Notes under the pieces: generated by a model
Database searches by the model: none
Told to the model about the DNA's origin: nothing
What the model saw: the letters and a program-made list of their open reading frames with translations, nothing else
Program-made: the position numbers and the translations under genes
Assembly: GCA_036936605.1 (NCBI GenBank)
Contig: JAUPFV010000001.1
Location: forward strand, 346,901,081-346,965,080
Direction: 5' to 3'
Length of the DNA stretch: 64,000 bases
Source of the DNA: Limnanthes douglasii subsp. nivea
Taxonomy: Eukaryota > Streptophyta > Magnoliopsida > Brassicales > Limnanthaceae
Shown: piece after piece, positions 1 through 9,830 of the stretch
Numbering within the stretch: position 1 is the first letter of the stretch
Layout: each line of letters opens with the position of its first letter

Positions 1-470
1 TCATTAATCCAACCAATAGCAGAAAGTTGTTTGTTCTTGTGACAAATAAAATTGATACTAGAACTTTGACCGATTTCTCCACGAATAAAATCCTCAAGCG
101 AAGCTTCAAATAAACTTTAAAATTTTATCTAACATTATCACCAACAACAACATTACTTTCAATATTAATAATAACAGTTGAACCCCCTAAAGTATCAACA
201 ACTAATACCAAAGCAACTAAATCTCCATCACAACTTAAATAACATTTTCTAGATCACCACAACAATATCTTAATCTGAATTTATCCCAAACCAACGCATC
301 ATATCTACTTAAAACAAATTTAAAATTATCTTGAAAATCATCAAATAGGCCAAAATCGTAGATCAAAAGTTTTCCATTTAGTTTAAATATAAATAGTCGA
401 CTTCTAGACATCACGTACCTGTATTTGATAATTAAAAAAAGTAAAAAAAAAGTAAAAAGATCGCACCTAT

Positions 471-655
471 CATTACAAAAAATACACTGGTTTTGCAATT
501 ACCATTACAGAAAATACACATGTTTTGCATCTATCGTGACAAAAATAAACACGTTTCATAACTAGCTGAAAATAATAAGTTTTGCAACTACCATTAAAGA
601 AAATATACACGTCTCGCAACTATCATTAGAGAAATTAAAACAACTTTTGTATCTA
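471..655. repeat. Degenerate ~32-bp tandem repeat
   Basis: A phrase of the form CATTACAGAAAATACACATG followed by TTTTGCAACTAC recurs at 471, 503, 535, about 567, 592 and 623. The period is near 32 bp and there are many substitutions. It is an old minisatellite-like array with no coding function seen. Confidence 0.6.
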
Positions 656-879
656 GAAAACTTCATCTTTTTTGTAACTTTCATGTTTTTCGTTTATACT
701 TTAAAAAACCTATCTCAACCATATTTTACAGAAACAAAAAAAAAAACCCAAAAACGAGTAAAACCTAAACCAATATAAAATTTCAACTATAATCCAAGTA
801 AAAACAGATAACATACCAAAAATCACGAGTAAAACATAATCACAAACAAAGGAATTAAAAAATCTGCAGAAGTTAAATT

Positions 880-1010
880 TTGTGAAACATAAATAAAAGA
901 AAGGGAAGAAAATCAAATGAAAACAATAAAAGAAAAAAAATGGAAGTTGAATCCTGCAAATACTATAGATGGTAAATGTAGAGAGAGAAACAAACATAAT
1001 TAGGAATATT
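880..1010. repeat. Dispersed repeat, copy 1 (related to 46660-46770)
   Basis: Shared blocks include GAAAATCAAATGAAAA and, further on, ATACTATAGAT...AAATGTAGAGAG, against ATACTGTAGAT...AAATGTAGAGAG at 46710-46742. The family is not identified. One copy lies just beyond the decayed Tat element E4, so an old LTR or UTR is possible. Confidence 0.4.
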
Positions 1011-1222
1011 ATGGTAAAAAAAGAACAAAAATCAATCAAAAATATAAAAGCTTTTATACATTTAATTAAGGATATTCTGGGTATTATAAAAAATATTTGG
1101 GTCTTAGATAGTAAATAAAGGAGTGTATAATAGTTTGGCTTTTGGATCTTAATTGATACTATAAACTCTTTAAAAAAATATAAGTAAAAAAACAAAAACA
1201 AAAAAATGTTTAAATTAGTACT

Positions 1223-1324
1223 TCAATACCACATATAAATATTCTTGGTGTAATAAAAAAATTATCTCCCTCACAATGGTGCCAAAAACTTGATGAATGA
1301 AATCTCAGTTGTACGACTACTATC
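1223..1324. repeat. 229-bp tandem duplication, unit 1, left part
   Basis: This is the left 102 bp of a unit whose remaining 127 bp lie at 9475-9601. Retrotransposon E1 separates the two parts. Unit 2 is uninterrupted at 9602-9830. Only a few substitutions separate the units. The last five bases (1320-1324, CTATC) are the left copy of E1's target-site duplication. Confidence 0.8.
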
Positions 1325-1734
1325 TGATGAGTCCGAATTCTGCTTGCTCCCCGGACAGGGACAGATCGATCCAAGGCCTCCGGACCAGACAGATCACCTC
1401 GAACAAAAAGCTCTATGAGACTGTTCGAACTATGACAAAAGTACTAAAAAACCTAAACACTTCTTGACTAAGCTACTTGCTCTCCTACTTAGAGCTCATG
1501 GTTCTTTAAACATGACCTTGGTCCACTAAACATGACCCGAAAGCCCATAAGGGCCCAAAGGTAAGGGTATAAATACCCAACCACCTGCATTAAATGTGGG
1601 TAATGAAAATTAAATGCAACCAGCCAGCTTAATTCTCCCTTTACTCTCTATTCTAAAAGATTAAACACCCACATACTATCACAAAACACCGAACAAATTA
1701 CAAATTTACCCTCGTACGATAATTAACCTCACCA
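1325..1734 (+). repeat. 5' LTR of E1
   Basis: It starts TGATGAGTCC and ends CTCACCA (TG...CA). A TATAAATA box lies at 1568-1575. It is 410 bp, equal to the copy at 9060-9469, whose first dinucleotide has become TA. Confidence 0.93.
1568..1575 (+). promoter_or_regulatory. TATA box of the E1 5' LTR
   Basis: TATAAATA lies in the middle of the LTR, in the expected place for the promoter driving the genomic transcript. The same box occurs in the 3' LTR at 9303-9310, and on the minus strand of E2's 5' LTR at 37145-37152. Confidence 0.6.
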
Positions 1735-1737
1735 AAT

Positions 1738-1750
1738 TGGCGACCACAAT
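1738..1750 (+). other. Primer-binding site of E1
   Basis: TGGCGACCACAAT begins three bases after the LTR. E2 and E3 have the same AATTGGCGACCA at the same place. The first ten bases fit, from memory, the 3' end of a plant arginine tRNA (...GTGGTCGCCA), a primer type also reported for related elements. Confidence 0.6.
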
Positions 1751-1806
1751 AGGAGAAGAGGGTGCCTGAATCAAGCATTCAAAACCGGCAAAGAAAGTCA
1801 GTCTGA

Positions 1807-4146
1807 ATGAATCCGCACGATCCAGAAGTACCACCAGCTCTGCTCGAAGTGGTGGGTGAGAACTATGAGTACACTATCAAAGAGCGCGATAGGCTAAAGG
1901 GTGAAATAGAAGCTCTGAGGGCAGAAAAGGCTAAGATGGGCATGAAAGAAAAGTCCAAAGCATCAGTTGCTCATCACACCGATAACCCCAGAGAGAATGA
2001 GCCTTCAAAGACTCATGTGAGTACCAAACAGACTCATGCCAGCTCCAAAAAGTCTCACCGGTCTAAGCCACTGGAGAGTTCTGACTCAAGCTCAGAATCT
2101 TCTGGTAGCTCTTTGGACGATGAGGGAGTTGAATAATCTTTATCCTCTAGCCGCGATGAGGGTCGAACTAAAAAGAAGCAAAAGCAGATCAAAAAATATT
2201 CAAGAAAAAGGGATAGGCATGGAAAAATGAAGAAGAATATTGGTAAAGGGTCATCTCACAACCGGAGTCATGTAGACCGGATGCTGATGGATCCTTTTGC
2301 TTTCCACGATGAGCCAGGTATCTTTGCAACTCCTAATGAGGATACTGTGTTTAGTCGTGGCAGGAATTGGAGGCAGTCTCCATTATCTTCCAAAATTATG
2401 TCCGGCAACCTCCCTAAGAGGTTTGACAGCACCAAAATGGAAAAGTACGATGGAAGTATTGATCCGGACAACCATATGGAACAGTTTAAAAACTTCATGA
2501 AATTTGAAGACGATGATAAGCTACTTTGCAAAGAATTCTCCCAATCATTTATGGGGAGTGCTCTAAAATTGTATAACAGCCTACGACAGGGTTGTATCAA
2601 GAATTTCGATACTTTTTGGGTGGCCTTTCGAAGGCAGTTCGTAGGGAGTAAAGAGCTAAAGGGAAATGGAGACACAATAATCCATTGTTCCCAGGAACCA
2701 AATGAGTCCTTAAAAGAATATATAAGTTACTTTGTGAACACCAAGAATGGGCTGGCTGATTGCTTCGAACAAGTAGCAATAGCATCCCTAAGACAGGGCT
2801 TGAACCCTGGCAATTTGGCTGATTCAGTGACCAGAAAGAAGGCCATGACATGGGGAGGGTTGCTCGATCAGGTTGGAAAACAGATTAACGTTGATGAAAC
2901 AAAGAAAACCAGGGTGCACAGGCAGGTGAGGTCTACCCCGGTGGCACCAACTCCCAATCAGAATCAATCCGGGAACAAAGCAAGAGAGACCGGACAGGGG
3001 CATGGTAGGGCAAAAGCTCAGTCTCAGCCAGGTGCTCCTGCCCAGAGTCAGCAATCCAGAAACAAGAGAGGTCCTTGGGTTCAGCCGGATTGGTTCGCAG
3101 AACTGAAAGAAAGTGTGGCCACCATTTATGATAAAACAAAGGAAGAAGTGCACTATAGGAGACAGACTACACTGCAATCTCCTAGAGAGCATCGCAATAA
3201 CTCTTTCTGCCAATATCACAATGATATTGGCCATACCACTGATGATTGCATGGCATTGAAACAAGAAGTTCAGAACTTGATTGAGAGGGGAAAGCTGGGG
3301 GCTTATGTCAAAAGAAGAGGAGGTAACAGGCCTGACAATACTCACCGGGTTGGTCCAACTAATGCTGCTCTGGAGGGAGCCATGGTTATAATTGAGAGGT
3401 TTGATGTGGAATATGAGTACTTAGATCCTGATCCAACTCGAAACAGAGTGGGTGCAATTGAGGAATGTTCTAGGACGGTCTCCGGACTCATTAAGTTTTT
3501 TGAATCACTTACAATTTTCGGAGGGGATACCATGACAACTCCTACAGCTTCTTCAAGGAAGAGGCATGTACATACTTTAGCCACCCAGCTAGAAGGGGGC
3601 ATGACTTCCTATCAGTCACAAAATCCATTCCCCTTCATTGTTTTTGATGAAGATGATTTAAGAGATATAGCTGGCCCCCATGAAGATGTTGTTGTAATAG
3701 GAGCATCTATTGGAGGCAATGATATAAGACGAATTCTGGTGGATACTGGAAGCTCAGCAAATATCCTTTTCTTAACTACTTACAAGAGAATGAAAAATCC
3801 AGCTGTAATTCAGAGTTTGGACATATCAATTGTGGGCTTTACTGGCAGCTCAGCAGATGTGATCGGAGAGTTCGAAGAGGAAGTTCTATTGGGCAAGGGC
3901 CCTTTCAGGAAAATGGTCAGGATACTTTTTATCATGGTGGATTGTCCCACTTGCTATAATGCTATTCTAGGGAGGTCATGGCTCTCTAGGATGCATGCAG
4001 TGGCTTCAACAGTCCACCAGTGCTTGAAATATGTTGTTCAGGGACAGGTGGGAGTTGTCCGGAGCAGTCAAAAGGTTGCAAGAGAATGTTATGCTACAGC
4101 TCTGGCTCCCCGGACACTGGGGGCAGTTCGTATCAACGAGCAATAG
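1807..4146 (+). pseudogene. gag-pro: Gag-protease of E1, one premature stop
   Basis: The reading frame covers 780 codons from the ATG at 1807, matching E2's 780-residue protein. A TAA at 2134-2136 interrupts it where E2 has AAA (Lys). The order is an N-terminal charged region, a serine-rich stretch, and a capsid-type retrotrans_gag region (KRFDSTKMEKYDG through about the KKAMTWGG stretch). A compact zinc-knuckle-like motif follows (CQYHNDIGHTTDDC, about 3210-3250). The aspartic protease motif VDTGSS is near 3740. The protein would assemble the particle and mature Gag-Pol. The frame ends at the conserved TAG at 4144-4146, not at a random stop. Family assignment is firm. Function is doubtful because of the early nonsense codon. 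Confidence 0.88.
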
Positions 4147-4155
4147 CAATTTGAG
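4141..4155 (+). promoter_or_regulatory. Candidate stop-readthrough site between gag-pro and pol (E1)
   Basis: The gag-protease frame ends in CAA TAG CAA TTT and pol continues in the same frame. E2 has CAA TAG CAG TTT at the same place and E3 has TAT TAG CAG CTA. UAG followed by CAR-YY resembles the known CARYYA readthrough context, so a fused Gag-Pol made by readthrough is plausible. Confidence 0.5.
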
Positions 4156-7100
4156 GGGCTTTCTAGGGGTGAGGGTGAAATTGATAACCCCAGAGAGACC
4201 CCTGGAGTGTTGATACCGGTCGAAGAGGTAGAGACACATTGTCTAGAAGAAGGAAAAAGTGTCAAGATAGGGTCCAAAATGCCACCCGGTTTGAAAAGCG
4301 AAATGTTAAAGTTTTTGAAGAACCATCAGCACGTTTTTGCTTGGTGCAATGCTGATGTTACTGGGGTACCAGCAGATGTAATATCATATTACTTATCTGT
4401 CCGGAAAAACATAGCACCAGTGGTTCAAAAGAGAAGGGCTTTCTTCAAGGAAAAGGCTGATGTCATTGTGCAAGAGGTTGACAGGCTCACAAAGATGGGG
4501 CATATCAAGGAGTCTCAATATCCTTTGTGGACTGCCAATCCGGTTCTGGTGAAAAAGAAGAATGGCAAGTGGCGCATGTGCATTGACTTCACAGATCTCA
4601 ATAGAGCTTGCCCAAAAGATTTGTATCCAGTCCTCCGGATTGATCAGTTAGTAGACTCCACCTCTGGGAACAAGCTGCTATCCTTTATGGATGCCTTCTC
4701 CGGATACAATCAAATCCAAGTAGATCTGAAGGATCAAGAGCATACCACATTTTTCACTGACAGAGGTCTTCATTGCTATAAGGTAATGTCGTTTGGGTTG
4801 AAAAATGCTGGGGCTACCTATTAGAGATTAGTAAACAAAGCCTTTGCTGATCAGATTGGGAGAAATATGGAAGTATACATTGATGACATGATGGTGAAGA
4901 GTGTGGATGAGCAATTGCACTTGACTGATCTCCAAGAAACTTTTGCCAACTTGGTAAAAGTGAATTTGAAATTAAACCCAGAAAAATGTGTGTTCGGAGT
5001 GCATTCCGGGAAGTTTCTAGGCTATATTATAAGTGAGCATGGGATACAACCCAATCCGGACTAGCTTAATGCTCTATTCCAAATGGAGCCTCCTCGAAAT
5101 ATTAAAGAAGTACAGCGACTAACGAGGAGATTAGCTGCCTTAAACAGATTTATCTCAAGGTCTTCGGATTGGTGTGCCCCGTTCTTTCAAACCTTGAAGG
5201 GTACAAAGGGATTCGATTGTGATGAGGCTTTCAATGAGATCAAGAAGCACCTATCCTCCCCTAAAACTTTATTTAAACCAGTTGAAGGGGAAACACTCTT
5301 CGTATATTTGGCAGTTTCAAGTTGTGCCATCAGTGCTGTGTTGGTAAGAGAAGTGGGTAGTCATCCACATCCAGTGTACTACATCAGCAAAAGTTTGATA
5401 GATGCAGAAAGGCGCTACTTGAAACTCGAAAAGTTAGCGTTAGCCCTGGTGATAGCTGCCAGGAAGATGAGGCCTTATTTCCAGGCTCATCCCATCATCG
5501 TCCGGACTTCTTTTCCCTTGAAGAATGTCCTCCAAAAGGCAGACATTTCAAGTAGGATGACTAAGTGGTCAGTAGAGTTGGGGGACTTCGACATAGATTT
5601 TGCTCCTCGAACAGCAGTCAAGGCCCAAGCTGTGGCTGATTTTTTGGTTGAATTTCACTCCGACAGGGATTCGGAACAGACTACTGACATGAAAGATAAA
5701 AAGGTACGGGTCGTCCGAACAGATGGTGGATCTAGCACTATGGGATGTGGTGCAGGGGTGTGTTTGACTTCTCCGTATGGTGACAAAATGTACCAAGCTA
5801 TATGTTTTGCTTTCAGGGCATCCAATAATGAGTCCAAGTACAAAGCAGCTATAGCTGGATTAAAGTCTACATTTGTGGGGCTAAGAGGGTCAGGCTACTA
5901 AGTGACTCTCAGCTTCTTATTCACCATGCCCAAGGTCAATCTGAGGCTAAAAAGGAGCATCTTGTGAAATATTTACTCCTCCTTAAAAATGAAGCACTCA
6001 AGTTTAAAAGTATTGTTTATGAGCACATACCCCGGACAGAAAATGAGCTAGCAGACTCATTGGCAACCATAGCATACACGGAGTCATATCCATGGATCCA
6101 TGTGCTGGAAATCCCCTCCATTCAACTTAATATGGGTAAGGAAGAGGAAATTTTTGAAGTACAGGTGAAACACCCTCAGGACTGGAGGTTTCCTCTCCTG
6201 CAATACCTCTCCGATGGTGTCGTCCCTCCGGATAAATCACTAGCTAGAACATTGAAACACAAGGCTCGTGGTTTCATCATATTGAGAGACGTTTTGTATA
6301 AAAAGTCTTACAGTAAACCTCTCCTGCGCTGTTTGGGGGATGAAGAGTCTCAAGTAGTCCTCTCTGAATTGCATGATGGTCAAGGATCAGCCCATTGTGG
6401 ATTCAGAACTTTAACAAGAAGAGCTTTACTGGCCGGTTACTATTGGCCATCTATCATGAAAGATGCTAAGGAATTGGTAAGAAGGTGTGACCCATGCCAG
6501 AGGTACAGCAATGAAATTCATGTCCCAACCATTCCTTTAGAGTCAATTTCTGAGCCTATTCCTTTTGCTCGATGGGGGTTGGATTTAGTAGGGCCTCTCC
6601 CTATGGCGTCCGGAGGACGCAAAACAAAAATTGTTGTTATAGATTACTTTTTGAAGTGGATTGAAGCAGCCCCTTTAGCAGGAACAACATCAAAAGCTGT
6701 CATAAAATTCATTTTGTCCAACATCTGTTGCAGATTTGGTGTCCCACAAAAGATAACAACAGACAATGGGCCACAGTTCGACAATAAGGAAATGGAGAGC
6801 TTCTGTGCTTCAAGGGGTATACAACATTGTTTCTCTTCACCTTTCCACCCACAAGGAAATGGGCAAGTTGAAGTGGCTAATAGAACTATACTGTCTGGTT
6901 TGATGAAGAATTTGGAAGGGTCTGTTGGGAAGTGGCCTAGTTATTTACAAGAGGTCTTGTGGGCCTACCGGACAACACCTGGGGCTGCAACACAAGAGTC
7001 ACCCTTTGTTTTGGTCTATGGGATGGATGCAGTAGCTCCCATAGAAGCAACTCTCCCATCGTTTCGTGTTTACAACTTCTTCGAATGCGCTAACGAGGTG

Positions 7101-7418
7101 GCAATCAGAGGTCAGCTCGATCTGGTAGAAGAAAGACGAGTTAAAGCTCACCTTAGATTTGCACACTATCAGGGTTTGATGAGAAGCAGATTTTCTTCCA
7201 GATTTAAAAGCAGAGATTTCCAACCGGGGGACAAGGTATTGAGGAAAGTCTTCTTACACACTAAAGAAAAGTTGTTCGGAAAATTGGCTCCAACTTGGGA
7301 AGGACCTTATATGGTTGTTGAAAGACTTAAACCTGGAACATATTGGCTAGAAGACAAGGATGGAAGATTTTTGACTCACCCTTGGAATATTGAACATCTC
7401 CGGATGTACTTGGAGTAG
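4147..7418 (+). pseudogene. pol: Pol polyprotein of E1 (RT, two RNase H, integrase)
   Basis: Reading in frame from the UAG, the order is reverse transcriptase (catalytic YIDDMM near 4876), its RNase H region to about 5650, a second RNase H (RTDGG start near 5716), then integrase. The integrase has a zinc-finger region (H...CDPCQ near 6490), the first Asp in GLDLVG (about 6577), TDNGPQF (about 6761) and the Glu in GQVEVANR (about 6863). The second RNase H marks the Tat clade. Defects are TAG at 4822-4824 and at 5062-5064, both at glutamine codons in E2, and a 4-base deletion near 5868 in the second RNase H that shifts the frame. From 5964 to 7418 the frame is open. A non-functional copy. Confidence 0.92.
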
Positions 7419-7452
7419 CATTTATGTAAATATTTACTTGTTTAAACATCAA

Positions 7453-7475
7453 TGTAAATATTTGGGGGCATACTC
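7453..7475 (+). other. Conserved internal purine tract after pol
   Basis: AATATTTGGGGGCATACTC follows the pol stop. E2 (minus, about 31188-31208) has AATATTTGGGGGCATACC, and E3 has ATATTAGGGGACATAC. Its position far from the 3' LTR means it is not the main polypurine tract. A second priming site is possible but untested. Confidence 0.4.
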
Positions 7476-7635
7476 TTTCCTCCCTGGTGGCACGGGGAGG
7501 TTTTAATGAGGTGTCCGGGATTTTGAACAAAATTTGATGCCTTCCTAAAAAATTTCTAAAATGTTTTAAGTTTTGTCCTTTGTCACACTATCCGGACTGA
7601 AATAAAAGAGTGATGACCACTTAAATATTCGTCAT

Positions 7636-7800
7636 CGGAGAATTCAAACACTCTCACTATGGAATAACTAAGGGCTATTTAAACTCTTGTCGGAGAATTT
7701 AAACACTCTCACTATGAAATAACTAAGGGCTATTTAAACTCTAGCCGGAGAATTTAAACACTCGCACTATGAAATAACTAAAGGCTGTTTAAACTCTAGC
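7636..7800 (+). repeat. Three 55-bp tandem repeats in E1
   Basis: Units start at 7636, 7691 and 7746, each beginning CGGAGAATT and ending near TTTAAACTCT. Substitutions are few. E2 has only one diverged, unduplicated equivalent on the opposite strand at about 31015-31080. The array therefore expanded within E1's lineage. Confidence 0.8.
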
Positions 7801-7876
7801 CATCAAAATTGGAACAAACAATGAAAGAAGATGAGGATTGCACAAAACAAAAGTATTCATTAAAATAACTTAAAGT

Positions 7877-7988
7877 GCCTTGGCCTTCCAAGGACTTTTA
7901 AATTGTCAAAATAGAACAAAAAACCTATCCGGTCAGATACCGAACACAATTACAAAAAATGAGTGCCTTGGCCATCCAAGGACTTTAG
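7877..7988. terminator. Pair of conserved hairpins between pol and the antisense ORF (E1)
   Basis: GCCTTGGCCTTCCAAGGACTTT at 7877-7898 and a near copy at 7965-7988 each pair CCTTGG with CCAAGG. E2 has the same pair at 30838-30859 and 30925-30946, and E3 keeps one at about 15727-15748. Their place between convergent transcription units suggests a 3'-end or transcription-collision function. That is an inference. Confidence 0.4.
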
Positions 7989-8020
7989 TTTGGGTAAACA
8001 AGTGAAAAGTAAATCATGAG

Positions 8021-8619
8021 TTAAGGTTGAGCCTTTGAAGATGGCTCACCTTCATCTGTCTTTTTCTTCCCTTTGAGATCACTTTTCTCATCATTGGGGC
8101 TCTGATGCAGATGCTTCTCTTCGAAGACTTGGGCTAGTGCCCTCCGGACCGGGCAGCCTGTCCTTGGGAACTTTGATGGGCACTTCTGACCCTGTGCTAC
8201 TGTCTTTGGTACCTGACTTTGAGGGGGTGCTCTTGGAAACTTGGCCTTTAACTAACCGGCCTCTTCTCCGGTCAACTAGCTTTTGAAGGGAATGCTCTGT
8301 ATCTGACCCCATAGCTATGAAGGGGGGGGGGGTTTAAACTGGTAACTGTTACTCCTGGCTCGACAACGGGTTCCGATTCCTGAACCGAGGAACCAGAGAT
8401 AATGGGGGAGAGGTTAGTTTGGAATAGTTTTTTCGGTTTGGTACCTTTTGAGGAAGAAGAACCTTGATCAGATTTTGTGGCTGAAGTTAATGGCTTGTTG
8501 ATGGGCGAAACGGGTAGTCCTGCAGCGATACGTCTTTCCCTTTCGACCTTTTGTGCCTTTTCCAACTCAGAGAGGTTGAGCCACCCACCTTTTATCAGAG
8601 CGTTCCTCGCTGTAAACAT
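8021..8619 (-). pseudogene. Antisense ORF of E1, internally deleted
   Basis: It begins MFTARNALIKGGWLNLSELE, nearly identical to the antisense proteins of E2 (27844) and E3 (12924). The 5' part is open for about 115 codons and a second segment covers 8312-8091. The last codons before TAA at 8021-8023 match the E2 C-terminus (GEPSSKA). The central ~2.3 kb present in E2, including the Transposase_28-like domain, the intron and the coiled coil, is missing. A run of nine or more G near 8322-8331 coincides with a frame break. It could not make the full product. Confidence 0.8.
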
Positions 8620-8717
8620 ACTCTATCTGGGTAAAGTTTTGCTTTAGAGAGAGAAAGCTTAAAGAAGTTGTGCAGAGTAAATATTAGAGTGATGGTGAAA
8701 CAGTAGAAAATGTTTAA

Positions 8718-8724
8718 ATTTATA
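8718..8724 (-). promoter_or_regulatory. TATA box of the E1 antisense ORF
   Basis: On the minus strand TATAAAT lies about 100 bases upstream of the antisense ATG (8619). In E2 TATAAATA is 96 bases upstream of its antisense ATG. The shared motif and spacing support a dedicated antisense promoter. Confidence 0.55.
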
Positions 8725-9045
8725 GTAAATCTGAAAAATGAGTTTGATTCCTAGGAGAATTCGAAAAGATTGGTAATGATTAAAGACGGCGCTGATGTCA
8801 CCACCTTTAATTAAGAGGTTGCTTTTCGAAGAAGGTGGATTCGAAATTCAAGATGAAAAAACGGCTAAAGCAACCAATCAAAAAGCGACACGTGTCCCAC
8901 GAACTCTGGCAAAAAACCGTTTGGATTCATGAAGCTTTATCAGTCCGGATGAAACCATAAGGCAAACAGACCTGTCCAAATTAAAGCTACCCCTGATGTC
9001 GAACTGTTTTTCAGGTTTTTTACAAGAGTATTTGAACAAACACCT

Positions 9046-9059
9046 AAAAAAGGAGCTCC
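9046..9059 (+). other. 3' polypurine tract of E1
   Basis: AAAAAAGGAGCTCC abuts the 3' LTR and is the expected plus-strand priming site. E2 has the equivalent AAAAAAGGGGCTCC on the minus strand at 27418-27431. Confidence 0.65.
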
Positions 9060-9469
9060 TAATGAGTCCGAATTATGCCTGCTGCCCGGACAGGGACAGA
9101 TCGGTCCAAGGCCTCCGGACCGGACAGATCACCTCGAACAAAAAGCTCTATGGGACTGTTCGAACTATGACAAAAGTACTAAAAAACCTAAACACTTCTT
9201 GACTAAGCTACTTGCTCTCCTACTTAGAGCTCATGGGTCTTTAAACATGACTCGGGTCCACTAAACATGACCCGAAAGCCCATAAGGGCCCAAAGGTAAG
9301 GGTATAAATACCCAACCACCTGCATTAAATGTGGGTAATGAAAATTAACTGCAACCAGCCAGCTTAATTCTCCCTCTACTCTCTATTCTAAAAGATTAAA
9401 CACCCACATACTATCATAAAACATCGAACAAATTACAAATTTACCCTCGTACGATAATTAACCTCACCA
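9060..9469 (+). repeat. 3' LTR of E1
   Basis: 410 bp, ending in CTCACCA and followed by the CTATC target duplication. About 15 substitutions separate it from 1325-1734. Confidence 0.93.
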
Positions 9470-9474
9470 CTATC

Positions 9475-9830
9475 AAGTAAAAAAAGTATTATAGACTTGA
9501 TTTAATCAAACTCAATAGGGATATTAATTTTGAATTCCTACAAGTATTGAATTGAATAACTATATACTATTTAATCATATTAATTTTTTATATGTAGATT
9601 GTCAATACCACATATAAATATTCTTGGTGTAATAAAAAAATTATCTCCCTCACAATGGTGCCAAAAACTTGATGAATGAAATCTCAATTGTACGACTACT
9701 ATTAAGTAAAAAAAGTATTATAGACTTGATTTAATCAAACTCAATAGGGATATTAATTTTGAATTCCTATAAGTATTGAATTGAATAACTATATACTATT
9801 TAATCATATTAATTTTTTATATGTAGATTG
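9475..9830. repeat. 229-bp tandem duplication: rest of unit 1 plus unit 2
   Basis: 9475-9601 completes the unit begun at 1223-1324. 9602-9830 is the second, uninterrupted unit. A few differences are visible (CTATC versus CTATT at the insertion point, TACAAG versus TATAAG). The duplication preceded E1's insertion into unit 1. Confidence 0.85.

Larger units (their letters stand above)
1..1222. other. AT-rich gene-free left edge
   Basis: No credible coding sequence is visible. The open frames here are low-complexity translations of AT-rich DNA. The stretch contains the degenerate 32-bp repeat at 471-655. It also has a segment (about 880-1010) related to one at about 46660-46770. Confidence 0.6.
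1325..9469 (+). mobile_element. Ty3/gypsy LTR retrotransposon, Tat/Retand type (E1)
   Basis: This is an 8.1-kb element with 410-bp LTRs at 1325-1734 and 9060-9469. It is flanked by a perfect 5-bp duplication, CTATC, at 1320-1324 and 9470-9474. Order: 5' LTR, primer-binding site, gag-protease, in-frame UAG, pol, 3' non-coding region, antisense ORF remnant, polypurine tract, 3' LTR. The LTRs differ at about 15 of 410 positions by eye, so the insertion is older than E2. Pol contains two RNase H modules, as known for the Tat clade. It is defective: premature stops at 2134, 4822 and 5062, a 4-base deletion near 5868, and a large deletion in the antisense ORF. Confidence 0.93.

Noticed and set aside
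710..1201. 163-codon Phe/Ile-rich minus-strand ORF
   Set aside because: Low-complexity A-rich DNA read on the other strand, with no domain features.
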